In this document: one piece after another, positions 40,701 through 53,400 of the stretch
How positions within the stretch are numbered: the stretch's first letter is position 1
Layout: the number at the start of each line of letters is the position of its first letter
Assembly: GCA_946699065.1 (NCBI GenBank)
Contig: CAMPDV010000195.1
Span: forward strand, 186,001-250,000
Length of the DNA stretch: 64,000 nucleotides
Source: Loxodes magnus
Taxonomy: Eukaryota; Ciliophora; Karyorelictea; Loxodida; Loxodidae
Direction of reading: 5' to 3'
Notes under the pieces: generated by a model
What the model saw: only the letters and a program-made list of their open reading frames with translations
Told to the model about the DNA's origin: nothing
Database searches by the model: none
Translations under genes and position numbers: made by a program

Positions 40701-43700
40701 ACTATGATGAAGATTTATTATTTTAAAAAAGCTTTAAAAAGACATAAAATTCTCTATTTTAACCTTATCTAAATAAATATAGATTCATAAATATTTTCCA
40801 AATCTATTCTCTAGAAATTTCCCCTGAAAATTTTAAAAAGCTAATTTGAAAAAGCAATCAAAGTAGATTTTGCTTAAAATGATTTAAAATTAAAATTTTA
40901 TTTTCTTAGTTTATAAAGTTATTAGAACCTTTTAGTAATTAATATAAATATGAAACATATTTTCAGCTTAAGAGGGATAATTCAGATAGAATAAACTAAT
41001 TAGCTTTATTTAAATATTTGCTTTATTTGGATATTAATTAGTAGTGATAGACTTTTTAACTCTAAATTTAAGAAATTGATTGAAGTTTTATTTGATAATC
41101 TAGCTCATTTTATGATGTTATTTAGCTTGAATTATCTCTTAGCTATTACATTATTAATTTATTTTCTACAAAGATAATTAAGCTATTTTTAGATTATTAT
41201 AAGTTTGATGTTTAATATCAATGATAAATGATTATACCTCAATAGATTATTTTACCTAGATTTCAAATTAAAGGATAGAATTTCTATCTTGAAAACTTAC
41301 AAAACACAATATTGCTTTTTTGAAATAGCTTGAACTCTAAATGATAAATATTAAAAAAGCACTTATTAACAAATTTATCTATGCTTGTTCTTTTTAATCA
41401 AAAGGTCTTAAATAATTATTTGTTTATAACTATTCATTAGATCCACTTAAGATGCTTCAAATTTTTATATCTAGATCGTAGAATATTAAAAGTAGATAAT
41501 TTAATTAAAGTTAGACAATTATAATTTATAACTATTAGAGTTTTTCTTAATCATCTAAGTATTTTATTTCATCATAAAAAATACTTTTTCATCTTATTTT
41601 GTTAATTAGATTCGAGATAATCCTTTCAATTTCTTTTAATCTATGACAAGATGTTGAATTATTAATTAAGGAGTCCTTTTAAACTTTAATTAATTTTTTT
41701 ATTTTGAAATGTAAAAGTGAACAAATAACTAAGTATTGACTAAACTGCTATCAATTCTTATGATTTGCTTTCCAATCCTGAAAATTAAAATTCTACCACT
41801 GTTTTTAAATTGATAAGGCAAGAAATTTTCTAAACTTTTGAAATATAAATTTAGAAAAAATCCAGGTTTTATATTTATGATTTAACCTTGCTCAGGTAGT
41901 TGTGGGATAATATCTTTTAATTTTAGTATTTTGTTCTTTATTTCGTTGTACTAATGCTATATCAAATAGATAATGAAAGATACTTATCTATTGTTTATAG
42001 TTAGCTTTTATCTATTTTTATCATAAATTTCATAAATAATAATAAAACTGCACACTTCTCTACAAGATGCTCTTTTCTTTTTTTATTTCTTTATATCGAA
42101 ACTAATTTAAATTTTAAATAAGTCCATTAAATAAATAATTCTAATAATCCTCTACTTTTGCCTTTAAATAATAAAGATAAAAGCCAACTTTACTTCAAAA
42201 ATATCAAAATTAGACTTCATCATTTTTTAATTTTTTAGAAAGACTCAAAAAAAATTTAATTTTAAGCTTTATTATGAAATCCAAAGCCCTTCCATAAGAA
42301 TTAATTTTGAAAAAAATTTTATTTTTATGATTTTCTTGATTTCTGTCAATCGAGAAAATTGAACTTAGCCCAAAGAAATTTCTTTACTTATATTTAATTC
42401 AATCCTTGTATTTTTTTCTTTGTTTTTCGAGTTAAAAAAAGAAGTCTGAAGAGGTTTTAGAAATGAAGATAAAATCAACTTATATACAATTAAATAGCAA
42501 GTATTAATGTAGTGTCTTTTCCTAAGTTCCTTTTCAATTCTCTTTCTTAAGAATTTTTTAAAACCAATCTTATGATAATAAGGTATTAAACTTAATTTAC
42601 TAAGTTAAATCTTTAAATTTGATAAAAAAAACTTAAATAGAGTGTTGAATGTGGCATAATTCCCTAAGCAACTATTTTATAAAATAAAATTTGGATGTCA
42701 TATAAAAGAATGAATTTAAAGACAATAAATAGGAAAAACAAATATCAAAATTATTTTAACTTAAATGATTTCCTGGGCTAACTTTTAATTCGTTTTTGTT
42801 GCAAGATAAAAGAAAATTAAAATTTATTTCAGTCATATTATCAATAATTGGTTAATTATTCTTTTCATTTTCTATTTTTAAATTAATTTATTTTATTGGT
42901 AAAATAAATCTGAAGGTAATCTTCTTTTTCTTTTTTTGTTATCTTCATAATGAACTTTAAGAAAATAATTTAATTATAATGAAGTTGTTTAAATCTTTCC
43001 TGCCTTATTGACTATTCACTGTAATATCTCCATGATTCACTTCATCGGAAATGAAAAAAGTTTAAAAATATCCATCTAAAAGGAAGTCTTTTCTTTGAAT
43101 TTACTTCTTAAAAAATTATAAGTCTTTTTCCCAAAATTTAGTAATGATGCCCTTTCTATTTATTAAAGCATAAGTCTCACCTAAATTTTTATTAGTTCTA
43201 ACTAAGTTTTTTTATAAAAAATCTTAATCAAAGCTTTATCTTCTGGAATTATGTAGCAGACAAAAATTTAATATAAGCAAAGAGGAAAAATCTTAAATAT
43301 AGGCGAAGATAATTTCAAAAGTTATAAAAAGATTTCTAAATTAGATAGAATAGAAAATGGATTTAATAAGTATATACTTCTATTAAACCAATTTTAGAAA
43401 ACAATAATATCTAAACAGCTACTTCATCGCTTTATTATCTTGCAGTAATCTACTCAAAAAGTTTAGATTTATATGAGAAGAATTGAAATAAAATAAATTA
43501 AAAAAATAGAAAATTTAAAAGAGGACTTTATTATTTAAAATACTTGCACCTAACCAAATTTAGATTTTATATAAATTAACTGAATAGAATTTACCAACTT
43601 TAATTATCTACTCACTTAAACTTCAGAGCCATCTAAAACTCAATTTCTCAGCTGACAAATAAATTAAAAGTTTAGAGCTTTTATTATAGAATACTCTCTG

Positions 43701-44160
43701 CATTTTTAAATTTAATTTTGCAATCTAGATTCCAACAAATTTAGTTGGAATTAGCTTTAATCATAAAATTTAATTTCTTCGAATTTTATAATTTTTATTA
43801 AAAACTCAATTTTCAATTTCAATTGATATTTAAATTATTATTTACCTCTAAATAAAAAGTAGTTTTCCTCTTAATTATTATTATGTAGATGTTCGAATTA
43901 AAGTTTTCCTTTAAACTTTTATAGATTTCAAAGTATTTTATTATTTCATTGCTATACTTTATATAATAGATTTAATTTAACTATTTCTCTCATGTTGTTT
44001 TCTTTATTTACTTTCTCAAAGTTTTTTAGGCTTATTTAACTACTTAATCATTCAAAGCTTATAAAAGTTTTTAATTATTCTTGTAGCTTTCTCGGAATGG
44101 TTTCTTAAATTTAAGCAAAGAAAACACTTTAAATTTATAAAATAAATAATTTAAGTTTCT
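37759..44160. other. AT-rich spacer
   Basis: About 6.4 kb with no supported gene. The first ~45 bp upstream of the gene B start are nearly identical to those upstream of gene D. A short, slightly less AT-rich patch at about 40420-40560 shows no coding or RNA signature. A run of alternating TA lies at 40510-40521. Confidence 0.5.
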
Positions 44161-47100
44161 TCAAATTTCTTCGACTTCCAAGTCCTTGATGCTAGTTGTT
44201 TTTTGCTTTTGTTTTACATTTTTCTTTTATTTTTTATTTTTTACTTCTTGTGCTTTATTGTTTTATAAAATAATATCCTCTATGGCCTACTATGGTGTAT
44301 TCTACACAATCACTAGAGCAGCCACTTAACTAAGTCATTTTAAGTATTTATTTTAGATTTGTTTCTCCTACTCTTCAGGAGTTTAAATTTTCTACTTTTT
44401 CTTCTACTTTTTTTGCTTTTATTTTGCTTTACGCTATTTTTTCTCTTCTTCATAAGGATTAACTTTTACATTTCTGGCTCTAAACATTAAATCATCTTTA
44501 ACCTAATCATCTGCTACTTAGCTAACTAATTATCTTTAACTTGAAATTTATAAGATAATGGAACTATCTATATTTTAAGTCTAGTCATTAAGCACTGTTT
44601 CTCCTATGTCTTTTTAGCTAAAACTATTATTCAATATAACGCTTTTGTTTTTATTTTTATTAGCATTGGATTACTAAGCAGCCTTCTTTAGTTTCTCTAG
44701 CGCTTATTACTTTTTCTTTTCTTTGATTGATAGTATAATATCTCTTATCATAGCTACTATGCATAGTACTATTCCCACTACTGCTATTATGCTTGAAACT
44801 ATAACTAGTCCAAATCCTATTTTATATGCTTAATCTGAATATAGCAAAGATAGCTTTCTTTTTTCTTCTCTTTTGCTTAGATTATAGAAATAGAAGTTGA
44901 AAGAGTACAAAGTAGAAAGCCAAAGTTCTGAGAAAATTTAAATGAAGTTTAGCAAATTAAATTTAAAAGGTTTGCACTTTAGAATGTAAGCTGACCAGGA
45001 AAGACTTAGCAATAAGCATAAGATATTCTAAGGTATTATGTAGCTTGATAAAGCAATTAAGATAATGGATAATAGAGTTCTTCTTATCAGAAATAAAGGA
45101 TAAAAGATCAAAGCTTTCTTTTCTAGCTTTAGCTCATCAAATATTGGATAATATTTGATTATAAGCTCTTCTAATTGCTTTTTCTATTCACTGCTTTCAC
45201 TACTAATTTTATTCTTTAGCTTGAAGAATTTCTTAATAACGAAGAAAAACCGAATAAAAACATACAATTAGAGAATCTGAAATTAATAACTTACTAAAAC
45301 TGTTCAAGCAACTAGAATATTAAATTTGGCGTAAGCATTTTAGAAATTAGGATGAATAATCTAGAGCATGGTGGAATATCCTAACTTTAAATTAAAGAGC
45401 AAATAAAGTGTAATAGTAAGTCTATAATGGAAGAACTATTTTCTTAGATCTACTATACTCTTCTTGTTAATAACTTTCTAAATAATTAACAAAAGAAAGT
45501 CCATCATTAGCATAGAAAGAATAAGCATGCTGAATATAAAAGAGTTAGAAATAAAAGTGTAATTTTCATATCCTAATATCTTTAAGTTAAAGTTATTTAC
45601 TTTACTTTTTTCTGACTCAAAATCTATCTTTTTTTATAGGTCGCTAATGAAACTCATACTTTATTAGTAATAATAAGCATTAAGAATATCAGGTCTATCA
45701 ACTTGAATATATGCATTTGTAAAGAAAAGCTCAGTTGCTATCATTAAAGTAAATCAATTTCCTATTGAACCTCCTTAAGGTAAAAGTAAACTCATCGTAG
45801 CTACTGACCCAGATCCTGCTAATGCACCTAAACTTACTATTTACTAACCTGTTTATATAATGTTTTTTTCTTAGTTTGTCAATTAAAAACTCTCGATATT
45901 AATTTCACTTTATTCAGCTTCTTCTTATACACTGTTATCATTTTCGTTTTCTTCGTCATTTTCTTATTTAAGTTCACAAGTATAATTTTCATTTCTGATA
46001 TATTATTCTTAGCAGACTTTACATTTAGTTCCATCTTCAAAGCAATAAGAACAATTAGCGATTTTTTTTTGGCAAGATACACAGCTTTCATTTTTTTAAT
46101 CATAATATTCTGATTATGAGCAAGTTTTTATGCAAGTATCGTTTTATAAAATTTTGTCATTTGAACAAACTAAACAAGTCTTTTCATCTGAACACATAGT
46201 ACAATCGGCATGAATTTAAGAGCATGAAGCACATTCATTGCTCTACACATAAAATCCTTCTTTGCACTCCAAGCACTAGCTAATATTTTAGTGGCACTTG
46301 CTACAATTTGGAATCTCTTAACTGCAAGAACCACAAATATTATCATAATCATAATCTTGCTCACTATCATCGCATTAAGATTTACAAATATTACCTGAAA
46401 GTTTCGTATTATTACACTATAAGCAAATATTTTATTCATTACATTAAATACAATTTTCATGTATTTCAAAACACTTTAAGCAACTATTATTAAACAAAGT
46501 TAGATTATGAAAGCATTAGTCACAAATAAGTTTGTCATTTTCTTCATGGCATTTCTAACAATCGTTTATTTTTGAACTACATGGCAAGCATACGTTATTT
46601 TTTTCTATGTCCTATTCACTTTCAGGGCATGAATCAACACACTAAAACTAGGATATCTTTTTACTACAAAACTTGCAAACTCTCGAGAAATCAAATAAGT
46701 AACCCTTAGAACAATGATCGACGCATTTATTATCTTATAAAAATTTTGAATTTGAACAACTAAAACAGTCAAGGCCGTTTTAAGAGCATGAATCGCAAAA
46801 ATCAATACTTTCTTAGCAAGATTTGCATTAGAAATAAAAATTGAGTCAATAGCCATCTTAACAGATTGAGCATAGTTGCTTGTCTTAACTGCATTGATCA
46901 CAATTTGATATAGCGAAATTGCAAGGAGAACAAAATCCGTTTTCATCAAAATCTTATTCAGATACAGAGCATTATAAACAACATCTGTTACTAAAATATC
47001 CAAGCTTAAAAGGATAAAAGCAAGAGAAACATAAGGAAGAATTACATAACTTACAGTTTTCTGAAATATTTGAACAAGAAAGACAATCTATGTCATCTTA

Positions 47101-50100
47101 TAAAAAAAATCCTTCGCTGCACTTTGAACACTTAAGGCCATCTTCCGTACACTAGACACAATATTCCAAAGCAGAAGAACAACCTTAGCATAGTCTAGTA
47201 TTGTCTTTATCTTGCTCAGTATTTGGACAGTGGCTTGAGCATTTCTTTATTTAATACTCTAATTTAAAAGGACTGAAGCATTCAAGACAAGGAACTCCTC
47301 CTACTTAACAACTTTTGCAGTTAGTATCCGTGCATTGATGACATTAGAAATCGTTTCCTATGTAGAATCCTTCGCTGCACTTTGAACACTTAAGGCCATC
47401 TTCCGTACACTAGACACAATATTCCAAAGCAGAAGAGCAACCTTAGCATAGTCTAGTATTGTCTTTATCTTGCTCAGTATTTGGACAGTGGCTTGAGCAT
47501 TTCTTTATTTAATACTCTAATTTAAAAGGACTGAAGCATTCAAGACAAGGAACTCCTCCTACTTAACAACTTTTGCAGTTAGTATCCGTGCATTGATGAC
47601 ATTAGAAATCGTTTCCTATGTAGAATCCTTCGCTGCACTTTGAACACTTAAGGCCATCTTCCGTACACTAGACACAATATTCCAAAGCAGAAGAACAACC
47701 TTAGCATAGTCTAGTATTGTCTTTATCTTGCTCAGTATTTGGACAGTGGCTTGAGCATTTCTTTATTTAATACTCTAATTTAAAAGGACTGAAGCATTCA
47801 AGACAAGGAACTCCTCCTACTTAACAACTTTTGCAGTTAGTATCCGTGCATTGATGACATTAGAAATCGTTTCCTATGTAGAATCCTTCGCTGCACTTTG
47901 AACACTTAAGGCCATCTTCCGTACACTAGACACAATATTCCAAAGCAGAAGAGCAACCTTAGCATAGTCTAGTATTGTCTTTATCTTGCTCAGTATTTGG
48001 ACAGTGGCTTGAGCATTTCTTTATTTAATACTCTAATTTAAAAGGACTGAAGCATTCAAGACAAGGAACTCCTCCTACTTAACAACTTTTGCAGTTAGTA
48101 TCCGTGCATTGATGACATTAGAAATCGTTTCCTATGTAGAATCCTTCGCTGCACTTTGAACACTTAAGGCCATCTTCCGTACACTAGACACAATTTTCCA
48201 AAGCAGAAGAACAACCTTAGCATAGTCTAGTATTGTCTTTATCTTGCTCAGTATTTGGACAGTGGCTTGAGCATTTCTTTATTTAATACTCTAATTTAAA
48301 AGGACTGAAGCATTCAAGACAAGGAACTCCTCCTACTTAACAACTTTTGCAGTTAGTATCCGTGCATTGATGACATTAGAAATCGTTTCCTATGTAGAAT
48401 CCTTCGCTGCACTTTGAACACTTAAGGCCATCTTCAGTACACTAGACACAATTTTCCAAAGCAGAAGAACAACCTTAGCATAGTCTAGTATTGTCTTTAT
48501 CTTGCTCAGTATTTGGACAGTGGCTTGAGCATTTCTTTATTTAATACTCTAATTTAAAAGGACTGAAGCATTCAAGACAAGGAACTCCTCCTACTTAACA
48601 ACTTTTGCAGTTAGTATCCGTGCATTGATGACATTAGAAATCGTTTCCTATGTAGAATCCTTCGCTGCACTTTGAACACTTAAGGCCATCTTCAGTACAC
48701 TAGACACAATTTTCCAAAGCAGAAGAACAACCTTAGCATAGTCTAGTATTGTCTTTATCTTGCTCAGTATTTGGACAGTGGCTTGAGCATTTCTTTATTT
48801 AATACTCTAATTTAAAAGGACTGAAGCATTCAAGACAAGGAACTCCTCCTACTTAACAACTTTTGCAGTTAGTATCCGTGCATTGATGACATTAGAAATC
48901 GTTTCCTATGTAGAATCCTTCGCTGCACTTTGAACACTTAAGGCCATCTTCCGTACACTAGACACAATATTCCAAAGCAGAAGAACAACCTTAGCATAGT
49001 CTAGTATTGTCTTTATCTTGCTCAGTATTTGGACAGTGGCTTGAGCATTTCTTTATTTAATACTCTAATTTAAAAGGACTGAAGCATTCAAGACAAGGAA
49101 CTCCTCCTACTTAACAACTTTTGCAGTTAGTATCCGTGCATTGATGACATTAGAAATCGTTTCCTATGTAGAATCCTTCGCTGCACTTTGAGCACTTAAG
49201 ACCATCTATACTACATTCTATGCAGTTGCTAATAACTTATTCGCAAGGTTCGCAGATTTTTTAGCTATTTTTATCCTAATGTGTTAATGGACAGATATAA
49301 ATGCAAGTATTGTTGTATAGATATTTCGCGTAACATTCTATACATTTTGTTTCATCGCATGTTTTACAGCCTGTAATACTAAAACAGTTTAAACAAGAAT
49401 TTTCTATTAGAATTTTTCCATCTTTGCATTTATTGCATATTGTACCTTCAAGATTGCATTTTAAACATCCTGGAATTGCTTAGTTACATTTTTCACAAAT
49501 GAAATCTTTGTTTTTATCTTATGAGTTTTCTGAACAATTATCTTCGCATAGAAAATCAATTGTTAAGTATTTCGGATACTAGCATTAATAACATTATTGC
49601 CAATAGCATGATGTACAAAAAGGTATTATTTTTTCACATAATTCACATTCATAAGGATTTTTACTTGATTCGACATAATTTTAGTCGCATTTGCATTGGT
49701 TTATTATATCAAGATGTTAGTTTTATCTACATATTAAGCAGTTTGTTGAATGAGGCCCATTGCATGTAAGACATCTACTATCACATGCTTAACGTTGTAC
49801 TAAACTTGATATATCACATCAGCCACTAGAACAGCTATCTTCGCACGGATTTTACTTAGAAGAATCTTGAAATTAATTTATGGTGAATTATTTATTATTA
49901 ATTCAAAATCTAAAATCGTACATTCAACCTTATAGATAATATTAAATTCCAGCCCCTAACTTTATAATGGAATTTTATGTAAAAGAAAAATAAGTTCCTA
50001 CGTTCGCCGATTACCAGGTTGCCTACAGATGATTTTTATTTTTAGCATAGCCTCAGTCAAATTACGTTCCTTATTATTATATTACGAGAAAAATTCATGT

Positions 50101-50439
50101 GCTGCAAATTCCAAAATATGTAAATTTCTCGTCACTAAATGTATTACTTCTTATTCACATTCCTTCTTAAATATCTCTAAATCTTATATCAAATTCATTT
50201 CAATTAGATCCTTCATTCAAACTAAAAATAGTATTTGCATTTCAGTCACAAAATTCAAATCTTATTCAGCAACTAATAGCTCATGCAGTTTATGAGTTTA
50301 CAGAAGGGTCATAGTTAAGATTAGAAAATTAATAAGTAGAGAAGTTGGTTCCTGAAAAGTAAGTTGGAGTATTATCTAAAAGTTATAAACTCTAGGGATA
50401 CGATTTTTATATTAGTAAGAGAATAAATGTAAGTCACAT
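44161..50439 (-). CDS. LamG-like, Cys-rich membrane protein C with 86-residue tandem repeats
   Basis: ATG at 50439 (MWLTFILLL, Trp as TGA) to TGA at 44163-44161. Removing the 18-nt intron leaves exactly 2087 codons including the stop, with no frameshift. Residues 1-18 are a signal peptide, about 25-190 a LamG-like domain with many TGA-encoded Trp (AWAISCW, DFRFW), and about 195-1490 furin-like Cys repeats. Within the latter, residues about 415-1110 are eight nearly identical 86-residue units. An acidic linker, the family's membrane segments (GNWFTLMIATE, VDRPDILNAYY, ILQLYVFIRF) and a Lys-rich tail ending LEVEEI follow. At FRFW the Trp is TGA here but TGG in A and D, independent support for TGA=Trp. 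It is the longest and most diverged of the A-C group, and intact. A surface-exposed stalk or receptor is inferred. Confidence 0.88.
45277..45294 (-). other. 18-nt intron in gene C
   Basis: GTAAGTTATTAATTTCAG in the minus sense, phase 0, at the position shared with A and B. Flanking exons read ...AWTVL and ILQLYVF.... Confidence 0.85.
47109..49197 (-). repeat. 258-bp tandem repeat array (about 8 units) inside gene C
   Basis: The marker 'gaaatcgtttcctatgtag' recurs at 47347, 47605, 47863, 48121, 48379, 48637, 48895 and 49153, always 258 bp (86 codons) apart. Units are nearly identical at every base. Three variable sites (ccgtac/cagtac, atattcc/attttcc, agaacaa/agagcaa) give the order A B A B C D D A from left to right. 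Each unit encodes a Cys-rich module with CHQC, CKSC, CLEC, CVQC and CSKC pairs. A diverged unit flanks the left edge. Confidence 0.97.
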
Positions 50440-53400
50440 TTTTTTCTTAAAGTTTAAATTAGAAAATAAATCTATTTTTCATAACTCATTTTAAAAATAG
50501 TTTAGGACTTTCTTTCTATTTACGCAATGTTTCTCTATTTTTATATATAACTTGTAAACTCCTAGCTTAAGGTTATTGAACTTATATGCTTCAAATATTA
50601 GTTTTTACTTAGATTTAATAATCTCTATATTAATGAAAAGAGATTTAAGTTATGTCTAATTTTTAATTAATATTCTTTTATTTATTTTATTTGGATTAAT
50701 AAATAAAGCTTTTATAATCTAGGATTTTTCCTTTATCTTATAAATGGTATAAAAGACACAACCTTCATTCATCCCTTCTTAGTCTTTTAGGAAAATTATT
50801 TTAACCTCCTTTAATATAAAAATAGTTCTGTATTTTTAGCTTGAATAGCAAAGATATTGATAGCTAGTTAATTAGAATTAAGGTTTTATTATTTTATCAA
50901 TCAAAAATTAATCTTTTAATAGGTTCTTTAATTTTAGTTCTATCCAAAATCAAATTTATGAAATATACTCTTTATACCATATATGCTACTAAAATCGATG
51001 AAGTATGATTGTATTAAAGTTATAATTGTGTAAAGTGATTGTTTAAATAGGCTAATATGCATAGATATTTCATAAACCTATTATATTATTAATCTAGCTT
51101 CTTCTTTATTTGCTTCAGTGCTTGCTAAATTAAAAAAGTCTACTTTATTAATCCTAAAAGTACAAGTAAGCTAGTCTTTCTTTGATATACTTGATTTAAA
51201 AGTATTTAAGCAATCTGATAAATAGTAAATTTAAGATATGCTATTAGCTTTAATTCTAATATGCTTTAGTTCTCTTTAATTTATTAATTTAATAGTAGAG
51301 GAAAACTAAATATTTGATTTTCAATCAGATGGTAAAGTTAATTTAGGTGAAAGTTCTTAAGAGAAAAATAAAAAAGATAGCATTAAAGATAATTTAGTTA
51401 TATTAAGCTATTAACTAAATAGCTACAATAAAAAAGCAATACATCTATGCTTTTATTTAAATAAGAATATAAAGTTAAAGATTAAAGCAACTTAATTTTA
51501 ACCTAGCAGCAATAAAAAATAGAAGCTTCTGCTTTTATTTTTAAAGAAATATGTTATAATTAAAATATATCATACCCATCTACCAAAACCTTTATTTTAC
51601 TCTGGTTTTGAAAAATGGACAAAGGTATTTTTTATTAATTATATATACTTAAAGTTCAAGTTTTGATAGAGAGTGATTGACTATATTACTAGGCTTCTTT
51701 CTGTATTTTTATAGCTACCTAAAAATAGCTATATCATATTATTTCTTTAAATTTTAAAATTTAAATTTAAACATTTTCTTGTAAAATTGCTTGCGTTTTT
51801 TAACTGTGAGTTATTTAAAATTATTTTGGCTATTTTAAGTTGCTCTATTCTTTAATGGGATGCTTCTTAAAATATATTCAGATATTTAAAATTGTCTGTT
51901 TAATAGTTCTTGATATCCTTTTACTTTTATTCTAATAAGCTCTTGAAAAATAATAATGACTATTATATTCGTCTAACTATATTTTAGTTATCAATCATAA
52001 TTTCTAATTTCTTTTACCTTAGCAAGTTAATTTTTTAGTTATCAATACTTTATATTTACATAGCTAGGTGATTCTAGATTTATTTAATTAAAAGAAATTT
52101 CTATTTGTATTGCTTGTTTTATTGCTACTAGCTTCATTTATTTTTAATTAGCAACTTTAATTTTCTCTATCTTTCAAATAAAATCTATAAAAGTTAAGCA
52201 AAAATAGAATTTTATGATTTATAACTTAAGTTTTGAGTTTTCAGACTCATCAAGAGCAAATCAATAGATGCTTATCTTAACTTTATTTACTAAAGTTTCT
52301 TTTAGCTCTATCTTTATGAAGTAACTTCGATACAAAGAATCCTTATTAATTTATACTATGAAATACACTTAAAATAGCTATTTTGCATCTTTTTATCCAA
52401 AGACCAATTTAATTAAAATTGCTTAGAGTGTAATAGTTTTTCCTAATTTCTTAGAATTTAAAAGTTGCCTAACAAGTATTAAAAGTTGCCAATTAGTTAA
52501 CTAGCTTAAATGTTTTAGAATATTAAGTCTTTAAAGATAGTCTAATATAGGATTACATAAGAGACTTCAATACTTTAAGTTTATTAATTTAATATTATTG
52601 CTTGTCTAGAATTTAACCCTTTAGGTATATAACTTTTGTCTTTCATAAATTAAATTTTATTATATAGCAGCTTAAGATCTATGCTATGGGTCTAAATATA
52701 AAAGGCTTTAAATTAATTAAATCCATAAAGTTCCTTAATAACTAACAAATTTATTAATGATCCTATATAGCATAACTAGGGTTCTATAAAATTAATTTTA
52801 AACTATTTATAAAAGCAAAAAATTAATACTTGCTAAGTATAGTTAAAAGCTTCATTAATTAGCCTAATATTTTAATCTCCTAACTAATAGAAGCAACATT
52901 TATTAGTCACAATTTAAGTTTTTAATTAATTTTCATATTGTTAATTTTATATCTAAACTAAACTAAAAGGATGAGACATAATTATCTAATGAGAGTTGAT
53001 ATGTAATATTAATATTTATTATCTATTGCATAATGAAAGAGTTTGTAGATAATAAGGGAACTTTTATATTTCTTCCATATACCCTTGCTTGTATATAACT
53101 CATATATATTACTTTACTATTATTCTTTAAATAAACCAAAGCTTTTAGAAATTTAAAGTTAACTAGCATAATTAATTATGTATAGTATTTTCAAAAATAT
53201 AGCTAGAATTATATCATAGAGTAATTAACAAAACATGATAATACTAGATAAACTTATAGGATTGGATAATTATAAAACACACCTAGCAAAACTAAGGCTT
53301 TACATTATATGTCTGGATTTCTTTTTTAAATATTATTTTAAGTTAGAAAAACTATAAAATTATCATAATCTAACTCTATATAATGTTATATATAAGAAAA

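Noticed and set aside
45879..47003. Minus-strand open stretches within the Cys-rich gene C under the standard code
   Set aside because: They are in the wrong frame of gene C, whose true frame uses TAA/TAG as Gln and shows the CxxC pattern.
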